A stretch of DNA of 64,000 nt from Pseudoalteromonas sp. XMcav2-N (GCF_024124545.1 NZ_JAMXSF010000014.1:93720-157719), one strand, 5' to 3'; shown: positions 36,018 to 45,354, counted from the stretch's first letter. Notes: generated by a model from the letters alone, not told the origin. Translations and numbers: made by a program.

Positions 36018-36788
36018 TCACTCTACCTCTGCACAGATCAGCTGCACGCCACGGGCCTCGATCGCCTGGCGCAAGTCGGCGGCCAGGTTGTTGTCGGTGA
36101 TCAAGGTCGTGACCTGATCCCAGGGCAATTCTAAATTCGGTATTCTGCGGCCGATCTTTTCAGATTCGACCAGTACAACCACGTCACGAGCCGCTTCGGC
36201 CATGACCTGGCTTAACCCCACCAGCTCATTGAACGTGGTGGTGCCCCTTGCTACATCAATGCCATCAGCACCGATGAACAAGGTATCAAAATCGTAAGAG
36301 CGCAAAACCTGCTCGGCAACCTGCCCCTGAAAGGATTCCGAATGCGGGTCCCAGGTGCCACCGGTCATCAATAAGGTCGGCTCGTTTTCCAGTGCCAACA
36401 AGCGGTTGGCAATATTAATGGCATTGGTCATCACCACCAGCCCGCGCTTTTGCGCCAGCTCCGGGATCATGGCGGCTGTTGTACGGCCACTATCGATAAT
36501 GATGCGATGGTGATCTTTTATCAGCGTAGCAGCGGCTTTAGCAATGGCCACTTTACGTAGCGTATCGCGCTCATCATTGCCTTTGGCAACAATTTCTTGC
36601 GGCAGTGCCACAGCGCCACCATAGCGGCGTAATAGCAGGCCGCTTTTTTCTAATGCGGTTAAATCCTTTCGAATCGTAACTTCTGATGTGGCAAATTCAC
36701 TGGCTAAGGTTTCTACGCTCACTTCGCCCTGCTCGTTTACCATGGCAAGGATTGTATGTCTGCGTTGCTGTGTATTGCGTTTTGTCAT
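36018..36788 (-). CDS. DeoR-family regulator of glmS
   Basis: ATG 36788 starts a canonical DeoR protein: HTH region TILAMVNEQGEVSVETLASEF and EVTIRKDLTALEKSGLLLRRYGGA. A sugar-phosphate-binding domain follows (IIIDSGRTTAAMIPEL, DTLFIGADGID). A longer frame to 36962 runs into repeats and is not used. DeoR regulators sense phosphorylated sugars; glucosamine-6-phosphate or a related metabolite is the natural guess. It is co-transcribed with glmS, and its upstream region has several TTTCG/CGAAA motifs, so it likely represses its own operon. Confidence 0.92.
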   Translation of the reverse strand: MTKRNTQQRRHTILAMVNEQGEVSVETLASEFATSEVTIRKDLTALEKSGLLLRRYGGAVALPQEIVAKGNDERDTLRKVAIAKAAATLIKDHHRIIIDSGRTTAAMIPELAQKRGLVVMTNAINIANRLLALENEPTLLMTGGTWDPHSESFQGQVAEQVLRSYDFDTLFIGADGIDVARGTTTFNELVGLSQVMAEAARDVVVLVESEKIGRRIPNLELPWDQVTTLITDNNLAADLRQAIEARGVQLICAEVE

Positions 36789-36807
36789 CGTCGTTTTATA
36801 TATAGTT

Positions 36808-36851
36808 GTAAGTTTCGTTTCGAACGTTACGAAATTATAGTCGAAACTTAC
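36808..36851. promoter_or_regulatory. Candidate operator for the glmS DeoR regulator
   Basis: GTAAGTTTCG at 36808-36817 is matched by CGAAACTTAC at 36842-36851. Between them are further TTTCG and CGAA copies (TTTCGTTTCGAACGTTACGAAA region at 36813-36834), and GGTTCGAAAC follows. Repeated TTTCG-type half-sites are usual for DeoR-family repressors. The site lies 20 bases before the start codon. Confidence 0.6.
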
Positions 36852-36984
36852 GGTTCGAAACAAGTTAAATTTTGAGCATGGCTTTTTTCTTATGGAAGTG
36901 CCCTTTTTTGGTGGGGTTGTTAAAGACGGGGATAGTGGAGGCAACGGACTGGATGACAGCAAAAAGGTCGGGTGACGGGAGCTG

Positions 36985-37430
36985 CTCGCCTTCGGCTTCG
37001 TGGCCGTTTTTGGTACCTGACGGCACTATTATGGTTCCCGGCTCGGGGGCCGGGATGACGGAGGAAGGAGCTGGGTGACGGAAGGAGAAGCTGGGTGACG
37101 GAGGGAGAATAGGCATAAACTGGTACCCTACACTCGTCATCCCGCACTTGATGCGGGATCTACTCGCCTTCAGTTTCGTAGCTGTTTTTTGGCACCTGAC
37201 GGCGCTTTTATGGTTCCCGGCTCGGGGGCCGGGATGACGGAGGAAGGAGCTGAGTGACGGAAGGAGAAGCTGGGTGTCGAAGGGAGAATAGGCATAAACT
37301 GGTACCCTACACTCGTCATCCCGCACTTGATGCGGGATCTACTCGCCTTCAGTTTCGTAGCCGTTTTGGCACCTGACGGCGCTTTTATGGTTCCCGGCTC
37401 GGGGGCCGGGATGACGGAGGGAGAAGCTGG
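36985..37430. repeat. Tandem repeat, period about 178 bp, two and a half copies
   Basis: CTCGCCTTC marks copy starts at 36985, 37163 and 37342. The segment ATGGTTCCCGGCTCGGGGGC recurs at 37031, 37210 and 37387. Each unit contains two hairpins, CCCGCActtgaTGCGGG and CCCGGCtcgggGGCCGGG. Copies 2 and 3 are nearly identical; copy 1 is more diverged. The unit looks like a REP-type extragenic palindrome that has been amplified. Confidence 0.85.
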
Positions 37431-37530
37431 ATGACGGAGGGAGAAGCTGGATGACGGAGGGAGAAGCTGGATGACGGAGGGAGAAGCTGGATGACGGAAG
37501 GAGAAGCTGGATGATGGAAGGAGAAGCTGG
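37411..37530. repeat. 20-bp minisatellite, six copies
   Basis: ATGACGGAGGGAGAAGCTGG repeats at 37411, 37431, 37451 and 37471. Two variant copies (GGAAG in place of GGAGG, and one ATGATGG) follow at 37491 and 37511. There are no spacers, so this is not CRISPR. The unit grew out of the end of the 178-bp repeat. Copy number is likely to vary between strains. Confidence 0.9.
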
Positions 37531-37686
37531 GCAGCGAAGGTGAGAGGCGAAATTGCGAAGGAAAGAGGTGGAGGCGGGGTATCGGGGTGTATGTTGATGA
37601 CGCTTGAGTGATAGCGGAATTGTTTGGCTTCACATCCGTTAGCAGAATGCTAAAATACGCCGGTGTATCAAATATGGGGAAGTGTG

Positions 37687-38439
37687 GTGTCGGCTCGGAT
37701 CAGACAAGAATGGCTGCTGTCGTTGTGCGGGTGGACGCTGGTGATTGCCTTTCTGACCCTTATAGATTTAATACACGACTGGTCGGTGCCCGAAGAGGAG
37801 CGCCTCAATAATCCGCTCTGGTGGGCGGGGCAGGAATGGGGCCTGTGGTATTTACTGTCTCCAATGGTTTTTCGTGCCCTTTCCCGGCTTGAGCCTGCGC
37901 CTAAGGTGAACGTGACCCATTACCTCACGCTCATGAGTGGTGCCTATTGCTGTACCATGCTGTTGCAGGCGGTGTTCGACCTGGTGGCACTGGACGACCC
38001 TATTGCTTATACCTTGTATTATTTTGCGCCGGCACACCTGCTGGTGCTGTTTGTGATCACCATTTTATGGCATACCCAGTTACGCGTCATTGCCGAGCCA
38101 AATCACGAGCATCCGGTGCTGTGGGCAGATCAGGGGAAAGACAAAGCCCCGGTCCCCTTTGATGACATTACCCATGTTACTGCCGCCAGCAATTATATGG
38201 AGATCCATACCAGTACCCGGCAATACCTTAAGCGTGGCACTTTAAAAGAGCTGATGGCTCAGCTGCCACCTCAGTTTATCCGTACTCATCGTTCTCATGT
38301 GGTCAACCTGTACGCCATTGACAGGATCCAGAATAAACCTTCTGGCAGTGCCATTATTCAGCTGAAAAGCGGCGCTCAGATTGCCCTGAGCAAAGGCTAC
38401 AAGCAGGAAGTGAAAACCCAGCTGGCGCAAAGTGTCTAA
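37687..38439 (+). CDS. Membrane-anchored LytTR-type transcriptional regulator
   Basis: A GTG start at 37687 is chosen because GGGGA lies five bases upstream. About four membrane helices occupy residues 8-145 (LLSLCGWTLVIAFLTLIDL, LVLFVITILWHTQLRV). A LytTR DNA-binding domain follows at about 155-250 (DDITHVTAASNYMEIHT, LPPQFIRTHRSHVVNLYAIDRI). LytTR proteins control secretion, toxins or envelope genes. Here a membrane part replaces the usual receiver. The TonB-receptor-like gene 147 bases downstream is the probable target. Confidence 0.85.
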   Translation: MSARIRQEWLLSLCGWTLVIAFLTLIDLIHDWSVPEEERLNNPLWWAGQEWGLWYLLSPMVFRALSRLEPAPKVNVTHYLTLMSGAYCCTMLLQAVFDLVALDDPIAYTLYYFAPAHLLVLFVITILWHTQLRVIAEPNHEHPVLWADQGKDKAPVPFDDITHVTAASNYMEIHTSTRQYLKRGTLKELMAQLPPQFIRTHRSHVVNLYAIDRIQNKPSGSAIIQLKSGAQIALSKGYKQEVKTQLAQSV

Positions 38440-38586
38440 ATTCGCGCCAGTCTGTTCGTCCCACCTCCATCGGGACCAGTAAACAACCCAGGTTCATTCG
38501 TCCCAGTCAGCCACATCTTACCCCTAAGCTTTTGTTTATCTTGATTTGAAACTCGTATCATAGGACAACTTTTCAAGGAGTGTTGT

Positions 38587-40554
38587 ATGAATCGATTTAA
38601 ACCTGCCTTACTGGCCTCATCGCTGTTTTGCGCTGTCGTAGCGCCGGTATACGCGCAGGACCAGGCCGATAGCGTGTTTAACGAAGCGGCCCTTGCCCAG
38701 TTCAGCGCCCAGCATGCACTGGATCTGCTTAATCAGCTGCCCACCTTTGTGCTCACCGAAGGCAGTAACGAGCGCGGCCTCAGTGGTGCCAGCAGTAATG
38801 TGCTGATCGATGGCATAGTCCCGTTATCCAAATCCGACTCAATTGAAACCCTGCTGCGCCAACTGCCGACGAACCAGATAGCCGGGCTGGAGTTATATAC
38901 CGGCCAGCATCCGTTCAGCCAGCTCAGTGAGTACACGCAGATCGTCAACATCCTGATCAAAGATCAGGGCACCTCATTGGACTGGCGTGCCGAGCTGCAC
39001 TCTCAACACAGCGACCATGAACTGAGTGAAGCGATGGTGAGTATGCAAACTCACCATGCTGACTGGCATCATAGCGCCAGCGTAAAGTGGGTAAACAACC
39101 ATGCCTACTCATCAGGCGAACTGATGCAATATACCGATGTACAATCAGATCAGGTTGCCAATTCCGAACGAGAGCATTTTGCTGAGCGTGAGCAAGGCGT
39201 ACAGCTGGCGCTGATCAGCAGAACCCCGCTGCACAATGGTACCCTGCAACTCAATGCATCGGCACAGCAAACCGACTGGCTGACTCGTTATCGCTGGACT
39301 CCTGCTCTGCCTGCGCCGGTCAACGGCACCAAAGACATAGAACAGGTAGACGAGTATGAACTGGGCTTTGACTGGCAAAGACAAACTGCCACAGACTGGC
39401 AAATGCAACTGACAGGCCTTGCCAGACGAGAGCAGTCCGACTTGTCTATACAAGAGTGGTTCGGCCAATCGGCGGCACAAACTACCTTTGAGCAACGCGA
39501 ACACGCCCGCGAACAGGTGCTCAGGCTGGCGTATAGTGATCCATCACATGATTTGCAGCCGAGTATCGGCATAGAAGGGAGCTACAACTCAGTCAGCGCC
39601 GACACCAGGCATGCAGACGAAGCCGAAAACAGCAAGGTCACTGAAACACGGTTTGAGCCTTTTGTGGCCGCCAGCTGGCAAGTGGCGCCACAGTGGCAGC
39701 TGTCGGGTAAGCTTGCGCTGGAGCAGGCCACCCTGAAATCCGGCCACAACGGCGCGCAATCACAGCAGCATCGCCTGTTAAAGCCACAGCTCAAACTGGG
39801 CTATGACCTGAGTGCAGACTCACAGCTGACTTTCAGCGCCCTGCACCAGGTTGAACAGCTGGACTTTGGGTTGTTTCAAAGCTCTCAAAGCAGCGGCTTT
39901 GCGCGTACGCAGAATGGCAGCACACAGTTAAAGCCCATGCAGTACACCGAGCTGATGCTCACCTGGCAATATGCCCGGGCCGACTGGTTTGAGTTTACGC
40001 TTAGCCCGTTTTATCAGTGGCAGCAGGATATCCACGAGTATCAGGTGCAAAATAATGGCAATGGCGCCATCGTCAACGCAGGAAGGGCCCGTTATTTTGG
40101 CCTGGATACCGAGTGGAGTATTAATACCCGCTTTTTGCTTAGTGACAGCCGAGTTGAGCTGAGTTATGCCTGGCGGGACGCGCGCTTTGCAGATCCACTG
40201 AGCGGTCCCCGTCCCATCACGGAATTAACACCGCACGAGTTAATCATAGGGTTTCGACGTGATCAGGCCCGCTTATCCTGGGGTTTCGAAGCGTTTCTGC
40301 CTACCCGTTTTCGCGAGTATTATCATGACGAAATACTGACTGAGCGGGCCAACACTGAGCTCAGTGCCTTTGTGCAGACTCAGATTGGCGGCGGATTATC
40401 GCTCACCGTGGAGCTGGATACCCTCAATAACGCCCGCTATCAGTATCATCGTGCTATTTATGAGACAGACAGAAGCAGCTCCTTGCAAAGCCGGGAGCAG
40501 TTATCTGAATCGATAAAGCCGAAGCTGTCTGTCACATTGAGCGGCAACCTATGA
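38587..40554 (+). CDS. TonB-dependent receptor-like outer-membrane protein
   Basis: CAAGGAG precedes the ATG. A signal peptide (1-23) leads into a plug-like domain (ALDLLNQLPTFVLTEGSN, SNVLIDGIVPLSKSDSIETLLRQLP, ELYTGQHPFSQ). A long series of amphipathic beta strands ends in a short strand with LSVTLSGNL. At 655 residues it is a modest-size receptor of the DUF-type group lacking an evident TonB box. The ligand is unknown. A LytTR regulator is upstream and a retropepsin-like protease gene follows 85 bases downstream. Confidence 0.8.
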   Translation: MNRFKPALLASSLFCAVVAPVYAQDQADSVFNEAALAQFSAQHALDLLNQLPTFVLTEGSNERGLSGASSNVLIDGIVPLSKSDSIETLLRQLPTNQIAGLELYTGQHPFSQLSEYTQIVNILIKDQGTSLDWRAELHSQHSDHELSEAMVSMQTHHADWHHSASVKWVNNHAYSSGELMQYTDVQSDQVANSEREHFAEREQGVQLALISRTPLHNGTLQLNASAQQTDWLTRYRWTPALPAPVNGTKDIEQVDEYELGFDWQRQTATDWQMQLTGLARREQSDLSIQEWFGQSAAQTTFEQREHAREQVLRLAYSDPSHDLQPSIGIEGSYNSVSADTRHADEAENSKVTETRFEPFVAASWQVAPQWQLSGKLALEQATLKSGHNGAQSQQHRLLKPQLKLGYDLSADSQLTFSALHQVEQLDFGLFQSSQSSGFARTQNGSTQLKPMQYTELMLTWQYARADWFEFTLSPFYQWQQDIHEYQVQNNGNGAIVNAGRARYFGLDTEWSINTRFLLSDSRVELSYAWRDARFADPLSGPRPITELTPHELIIGFRRDQARLSWGFEAFLPTRFREYYHDEILTERANTELSAFVQTQIGGGLSLTVELDTLNNARYQYHRAIYETDRSSSLQSREQLSESIKPKLSVTLSGNL

Positions 40555-40639
40555 TAAAAACAGTAAATACAACAGGTTAAACTTATGTTAAAGTTCCGTC
40601 GACAGGCAATGGTGCCTGCTTACACGGAGTGTTTAATCT

Positions 40640-41539
40640 ATGATGAAACTTGTATTGCTGAGTTTGTCAGCTTTGCTCAGCTTCACAGCTGGTGCGGGCG
40701 CAACGGCCTGGTTGTCGCTCAATATCGAAAATGGCCACGCCAAGGTACCCGCAAAAGTGGCGGGTATTGAGGGCATGGCAATTTTAGACACAGGCGCACA
40801 CATCAATGCCATTAATCAGCGCTTTATTAATCACAATAATTTGGAATTTGCACATCGTGGGCACGTTGATATCGAGGGCATGCATGGGCAACAACGCCAA
40901 AAGCTCTACGCCAATATAGAAACAGAAGTGTTCGGCATTCAGTCCAGCATGAATGGGCTCGCGGCGGCCACGCTTGGCCATCACACCAATGCCTTATTAC
41001 TGGGTGCAGGCTTCTTTAGCCAGTCAGTGGTACAGCTCGACTACCCTAACCAACGTGTTCGTATGCTCACGCGTGACGCTGTCAATGTCGGTAAGCACGA
41101 GAACATTAAAACATACGCACATTTAGGCACAGGCATGCCAATTGTGGAGGTCGAGATCGCAGGAAAACCAATCTGGCTGCTTCTGGATACTGGGTACACG
41201 GGCGGTATCCTGATCTCCCGTCGTCTGGCAGAGGGGCTGGACCTGGTAACACCGGATGCAAAACACGTTACGTCTGCCGGGGTTAACGAGTTTGCCGTCA
41301 TGCGCGAAACACAGCTTGCAGAAATGCGGCTGGGACCGTTTACCCTGGCCAATGTCGCCATTGCTTATCCCGACGAAGGACATCGTATTAAAACGCTCAC
41401 TCAGTACCAGCATACCTCCAGCAAGATTAGAGGCCGAAAAGTCAGAGGCGTGATCGGTTACGACGCCCTCAAGCATTTTTTACTTACGCTGGATTATGCT
41501 AAAGGTGATCTACACCTCAGCGTACCCGAGAAGGTATAA
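40640..41539 (+). CDS. Secreted retropepsin-like aspartyl protease
   Basis: A signal peptide (about 1-22) precedes two aspartyl protease motifs, AILDTGAHINAI and LLLDTGYTGGILIS. So both catalytic halves lie in one chain, as in bacterial retropepsin-like/gag-asp proteins. GGAG precedes the start; ATG 40643 is an equal alternative. It probably cleaves a periplasmic or envelope protein. Its closeness to the TonB-receptor-like gene suggests co-transcription. Confidence 0.8.
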   Translation: MMKLVLLSLSALLSFTAGAGATAWLSLNIENGHAKVPAKVAGIEGMAILDTGAHINAINQRFINHNNLEFAHRGHVDIEGMHGQQRQKLYANIETEVFGIQSSMNGLAAATLGHHTNALLLGAGFFSQSVVQLDYPNQRVRMLTRDAVNVGKHENIKTYAHLGTGMPIVEVEIAGKPIWLLLDTGYTGGILISRRLAEGLDLVTPDAKHVTSAGVNEFAVMRETQLAEMRLGPFTLANVAIAYPDEGHRIKTLTQYQHTSSKIRGRKVRGVIGYDALKHFLLTLDYAKGDLHLSVPEKV

Positions 41540-41613
41540 ACCGATATTTCCTGCCTATTCGGACCTGCTCGTCTATACTTAACGATCACAGTAAGTAAAC
41601 ACGAGGAGGTCCC

Positions 41614-42087
41614 ATGACTCATCGTATCAGTGCCTACTTAGACACACACCTCATTCCGTACCGCGTTATCGAGCACGTCGAAAGTCAGTCCTCATTCGCT
41701 TCCGCTTATCTCAGCCAGATCCCATTGCCACAACTGGCAAAAGCGGTGATGCTGGAAGACCACGAGAGCAAGCGCCTGATGGCAGTGCTGCCCGCAAATT
41801 ACAAAATCAGCCTGAGCAGCCTGAACGACGCACTTAAACGGCGCTTTCATCTGATGAAAGAGCGTCAGGTATATCGATTGTTTTCTGATTGCAGCCCCGG
41901 GGCTGTGCCACCCATCGCCAACGCTTATCACCTGGACACAGTCTTTGATGATTTGCTCCTCAACCAGCCGCATGTCTATATCGAGTCGGGCGACCACCGC
42001 CATTTACTGCAGCTGGCTCAGACGGATTTTCGGCAACTGATGGAAGATGCCAAGCATTTGCGTTTCAGTCACGAGACATTTCATTAA
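41614..42087 (+). CDS. YbaK/ProX-type aminoacyl-tRNA deacylase
   Basis: The 157-residue protein has the YbaK fold pattern: IPYRVIEHVESQSSFASAY, QLAKAVMLEDHESKRLMAVLPAN, CSPGAVPPIANAY and DHRHLLQLAQTDF. The family removes wrongly attached amino acids from tRNA. The exact substrate cannot be read from sequence. AGGAGG lies before the ATG. A hairpin follows. Confidence 0.88.
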   Translation: MTHRISAYLDTHLIPYRVIEHVESQSSFASAYLSQIPLPQLAKAVMLEDHESKRLMAVLPANYKISLSSLNDALKRRFHLMKERQVYRLFSDCSPGAVPPIANAYHLDTVFDDLLLNQPHVYIESGDHRHLLQLAQTDFRQLMEDAKHLRFSHETFH

Positions 42088-42102
42088 CTGCTGGTGCTCT
42101 GT

Positions 42103-42127
42103 GTGCCTTGCACTATCGGCAAGGCAC
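42103..42127. terminator. Hairpin between convergent genes
   Basis: GTGCCTTGC and GCAAGGCAC pair perfectly around a seven-base loop, between the YbaK-like gene and the convergent small gene. It may end transcription from both sides, although the T run is poor. Confidence 0.55.
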
Positions 42128-42131
42128 GCAC

Positions 42132-42437
42132 TTAAAGAGATGCTTTATTCAACGGCATCACAAACCGGCAGTGTCCGTCGCTGACATTGCCTATCATCTC
42201 ATCGTAGGCTGTTTCCATATCAAAGGTGGCTTGTGTGGCACCCAGCTCAGCCAATACCAGCTCGGCTTCGCGCAATGAATTGTAGGTCAGGGTTTTACCC
42301 TGGCGGTCGGTCAGTAAATGATAATTACCTAATGGGTCGAGCCCACCGGCGAGATAATGATTTGAATCCGCATAGCTCAGGATAACTGCATCCATATGGT
42401 CCTGATCAAGCTCGTTTTTCAGTTCGGAACGTAACAT
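42132..42437 (-). CDS. Small cytoplasmic protein of unknown function
   Basis: ATG 42437 has GGGGG upstream. The 101-residue product has no signal peptide or membrane segment. Segments DAVILSYADSNHYLAGG and YHLLTDRQGKTLTYNSLREAELVLAELG look like a small alpha/beta protein found widely as a hypothetical in gammaproteobacteria. No function can be given. Confidence 0.7.
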   Translation of the reverse strand: MLRSELKNELDQDHMDAVILSYADSNHYLAGGLDPLGNYHLLTDRQGKTLTYNSLREAELVLAELGATQATFDMETAYDEMIGNVSDGHCRFVMPLNKASL

Positions 42438-42608
42438 AAAAGCCCCCTGACGGTACTCAGTAAGCACAGCGCAATGCCCTGCTTAACATTGCAAGTTTAG
42501 CTCAATTTACGTACAGATTGGAGCAAACGATCAACCCTGTCCGACAAGAGTGGTAAAATTCCCCAACTTATATACAATCAAAACAAACAAGAATAAGCCG
42601 AAAACCAC

Positions 42609-43880
42609 ATGCCAGCCAGAAAGTTGCCTTTGCTGATGATGCTGTTATTGCTCACAGGGTGTAATACCACGCCCCAGGACAGCACATCAGACGATGCGGG
42701 TGTAACCACCCGGAGTACTCCACCCCAGCACACCTATGTCGCAGACCAACCCTTGCCTGCACTGCCAACCCCGCATACCAGTGATGATGTCTGGCAACGT
42801 ATTCGCATGCAGCTGAGTTTTGCCAGCTCAACACACCCCCGAGTGCTGAAACGTGTGAACTGGTACCTGCAACATCCAAATTATATGCACACCATCAGCA
42901 ACAGGGCCGAGCCTTACTTGTATTATCTGGTGAGCGAAGTGGAACGTCGTGGTCTGCCCATAGAGCTGGCACTGATGCCGCTGATTGAAAGTGACTTCAA
43001 CGCGCAGGCTTACTCCGAAAAACACGCATCGGGCTTGTGGCAACTGACGCCTTTAATAGCCAAACACTATGGTGTCACTATCAACCCCTGGTTTGACGGA
43101 CGTCAGGACTTGATCCAATCCACCGGCGCTGCGCTCGATTTTTTAACCTATTTGCATCAACGCTTCGACGGTGACTGGTATCACGCCATTGCAGCTTATA
43201 ATACCGGCGAGGGTCGTGTTGCCACAGCCATTGCGAATAATCGCAAAGCGGGTAAACCAACCGACTTTTTCTCACTAAAGCTGCCCAGGCAAACCCGACA
43301 CTATGTCCCCAAATTGCTGGCCGCTGCAGCGTTACTAAAACAACAGCGTATGCACTTTCCGGCCATAGACAACCAACCCGCTTTTATCCAGCTGACAATG
43401 GACCAAGCCGTGATCTTGCCCAATACACATGACTGGGCTGAGCTGGCGGTTCTGAACCCGGGCTTTCGCCGTTTTCCGGTGTTACTGAGCGGCCCGGGCC
43501 ATCTGCTGGTTCCCCGGGACAGAGAGCAGGAGTGGCTGCAGGCAGCAGCGCAGTTTCAGGCACTGCCAGATACACGCTGGCAGCAAGTGACTGTGCGCCG
43601 AGGTGACAGCCTCAGCCGGATCGCCCGGCAACATGGCATCACGGTCAGCGAGATGCGCCAGTTCAATCAGCTGAACAGTAACCTGATCCGAATTGGTCAG
43701 ACATTGTTGTTGCCATCGCGCTCAGAAAAGCTCGACTACGTGGTAAAACGCGGTGACAGCTTGTGGCGTATCGCCCGACAGTTTGGCGTCTCAGTCAAAG
43801 ATTTAAAACGCTGGAACCAGCGCGACAGCAATCAGCTCAGGCTGGGTGAAACCCTCGCCATTCATCTCACGGCCCCATAA
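42609..43880 (+). CDS. mltD: Membrane-bound lytic murein transglycosylase D
   Basis: The lipoprotein signal has lipobox LLTGC, with Cys18. The SLT domain follows with catalytic E127 in LMPLIESDFN, then ASGLWQLTP and AAYNTGEGRV. Two LysM repeats (about 324-366 and 378-419; RRGDSLSRIARQHG, KRGDSLWRIARQFG) bind peptidoglycan. The enzyme cuts murein to 1,6-anhydromuropeptides at the outer membrane. The length fits MltD (423 residues). Confidence 0.95.
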   Translation: MPARKLPLLMMLLLLTGCNTTPQDSTSDDAGVTTRSTPPQHTYVADQPLPALPTPHTSDDVWQRIRMQLSFASSTHPRVLKRVNWYLQHPNYMHTISNRAEPYLYYLVSEVERRGLPIELALMPLIESDFNAQAYSEKHASGLWQLTPLIAKHYGVTINPWFDGRQDLIQSTGAALDFLTYLHQRFDGDWYHAIAAYNTGEGRVATAIANNRKAGKPTDFFSLKLPRQTRHYVPKLLAAAALLKQQRMHFPAIDNQPAFIQLTMDQAVILPNTHDWAELAVLNPGFRRFPVLLSGPGHLLVPRDREQEWLQAAAQFQALPDTRWQQVTVRRGDSLSRIARQHGITVSEMRQFNQLNSNLIRIGQTLLLPSRSEKLDYVVKRGDSLWRIARQFGVSVKDLKRWNQRDSNQLRLGETLAIHLTAP

Positions 43881-43904
43881 AACTATACCAACAGGACTTG
43901 CCGT

Positions 43905-44696
43905 ATGACACAACAGGACACCACATTACCCGACATCGATGACAGTCACGCGCACCCGCCCGGACATGAAGTTGACAGGCCAGAACCTGCCCCTCACGTC
44001 AAACCCAAGCGGTTGTTTCGACCTCTGCAACTGAAGCTGTCACGCTCTAAAATGAACACAGTACTGGCTTTGTGCGCGATGCTGATCTCGGCGGCATCTT
44101 TCTATGCCACATATATGCAGGCCAAAGCCGCTCAGGAACAAGTTGCCGCGGCAGAACGCCAGCTTGAGGCCGAAACCTGGCCCTGGCTGCAGTTCAATTA
44201 CAGTAACTTCGATTTGGAGTCCGAGCGCCCCCGGATCACCATTGGTATCCTCAATTCAGGCACCGGTCCCGCTCTGATTGAGTGGGTGGAATTCCACTAC
44301 CGTGGTCAGGTTTACGACTCGATCATCGCGCTGTTCGATGCCTGCTGCAATATCAGCGCCTATCGCGAAGCCCTTGAGAATGCGCAGCAAGACGACAACG
44401 AGGTCAATGTGCTGGCCAAGTTTGGCTGGTACATTACCAGTCGTGCTGAGCACTCACTGCTCGCCGATGGTGCCTCCTTACCCCTATTCACCATGCAAAA
44501 AAGCAATTTTAATAACCGTCTGTGGGATAAGATAGACAGTATGGCTGAGCGGGTTGAGGTCTATACTTGTTATTGTTCGCTGCTGAAACAATGTTATATT
44601 TCTACGGTGGATTCGCATGTGTCGCCGGTGTCTGACTGCACCTCGGGCAGGCAAACGCTCACGCAACACAACGACCCACCTGATCCGGAGCATTAA
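43905..44696 (+). CDS. Single-pass membrane protein of unknown function
   Basis: A 45-residue polar N-terminus is followed by one membrane helix (about 50-70, TVLALCAMLISAASFYATYM) and a short coiled coil (AAQEQVAAAERQLEAE). A mostly beta C-terminal domain with several Cys (CCNIS, CYCSLLKQCY) completes it. No family motif is recognised. It lies between mltD and a lysozyme-like gene, and the next start is five bases past its stop, so it may belong to a murein-related operon. Confidence 0.65.
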   Translation: MTQQDTTLPDIDDSHAHPPGHEVDRPEPAPHVKPKRLFRPLQLKLSRSKMNTVLALCAMLISAASFYATYMQAKAAQEQVAAAERQLEAETWPWLQFNYSNFDLESERPRITIGILNSGTGPALIEWVEFHYRGQVYDSIIALFDACCNISAYREALENAQQDDNEVNVLAKFGWYITSRAEHSLLADGASLPLFTMQKSNFNNRLWDKIDSMAERVEVYTCYCSLLKQCYISTVDSHVSPVSDCTSGRQTLTQHNDPPDPEH

Positions 44697-44700
44697 CTGT

Positions 44701-45354
44701 GTGCTAAAACGTATTTTCTCTCACGCTGTTTCGCCCTCGCCGGCTGTCAGGCACATATGCCACTTTGAAGGGGTGATCGACCATCTTTACCTCGATACCC
44801 GAGGTAATCCAACCATAGGCGTCGGCTTTCATGTCAGCAGTAAAGAGGCGTTTACCCGCCTGAGCTTGAGAGACAAGCGTACTAATAAGCCGGCCAGCCG
44901 AGCGCAAAAGCAGCAGGAATACAACACCCTGACACGCCTGCCTGCGGGTAAAACTGCCCGCTGGTATGCCGAGCACTGCTCCTTGCACCTGCCACACAGC
45001 GAAAGTATGCGTTTGCTGCAGCAACAGATCAGCAATTTTGAGCAGGAGCTTGCGCGCCTGATCTGCCCCGCCAATGGTTATACCCGGCCGTATAACAAGC
45101 TGCCTCCCAGTGCTCGGCTCGCATTACTGGATCTGGCTTATAACCTGGGCATCACCAATCTGAGTAGTCGCTGGCCAAAACTCCAGACAGCCTTAAAACG
45201 CGAAGACTGGCAGCAGGTGGCAAACGAATGCACCCGCAAACACGTCAGTAAAGCCCGCAATCAGGCCACCTATGCACTGTTTATGCAGGCGTCAAAAAGT
45301 GACAATCTGATAGCACGGCTGCTGCGGCGGTTTTGGAGTAAACTGTGGCGCTAA
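44701..45354 (+). CDS. GH24 phage-type lysozyme
   Basis: GTG 44701 is chosen because GGAG ends the previous gene and the upstream frame overlaps it. The catalytic triad is E23, D32 and T38. The spacings of 9 and 6 equal those of T4 lysozyme (E11, D20, T26). Further marks are GNPTIGVGFH and ARLALLDLAYNLG. No signal peptide is obvious, so export may need a holin or SAR-type route. It may be a domesticated phage endolysin, and it adjoins mltD-linked genes. Confidence 0.85.
   Translation: MLKRIFSHAVSPSPAVRHICHFEGVIDHLYLDTRGNPTIGVGFHVSSKEAFTRLSLRDKRTNKPASRAQKQQEYNTLTRLPAGKTARWYAEHCSLHLPHSESMRLLQQQISNFEQELARLICPANGYTRPYNKLPPSARLALLDLAYNLGITNLSSRWPKLQTALKREDWQQVANECTRKHVSKARNQATYALFMQASKSDNLIARLLRRFWSKLWR

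Noticed and set aside
37411..37530. CRISPR array
   Set aside because: The 20-bp units touch each other without spacers, and no cas gene is present.
36865..37633. Several open frames in the repeat region
   Set aside because: They simply translate the 178-bp and 20-bp repeats and have no start signals.
40640..41539. Retroelement origin of the retropepsin-like protein
   Set aside because: It has a signal peptide, two DTG motifs in one chain and no reverse transcriptase or repeats nearby; this is the bacterial secreted form.
44701..45354. Prophage remnant
   Set aside because: A lone lysozyme gene with no other phage gene around it; it is part of a chromosomal run with mltD.
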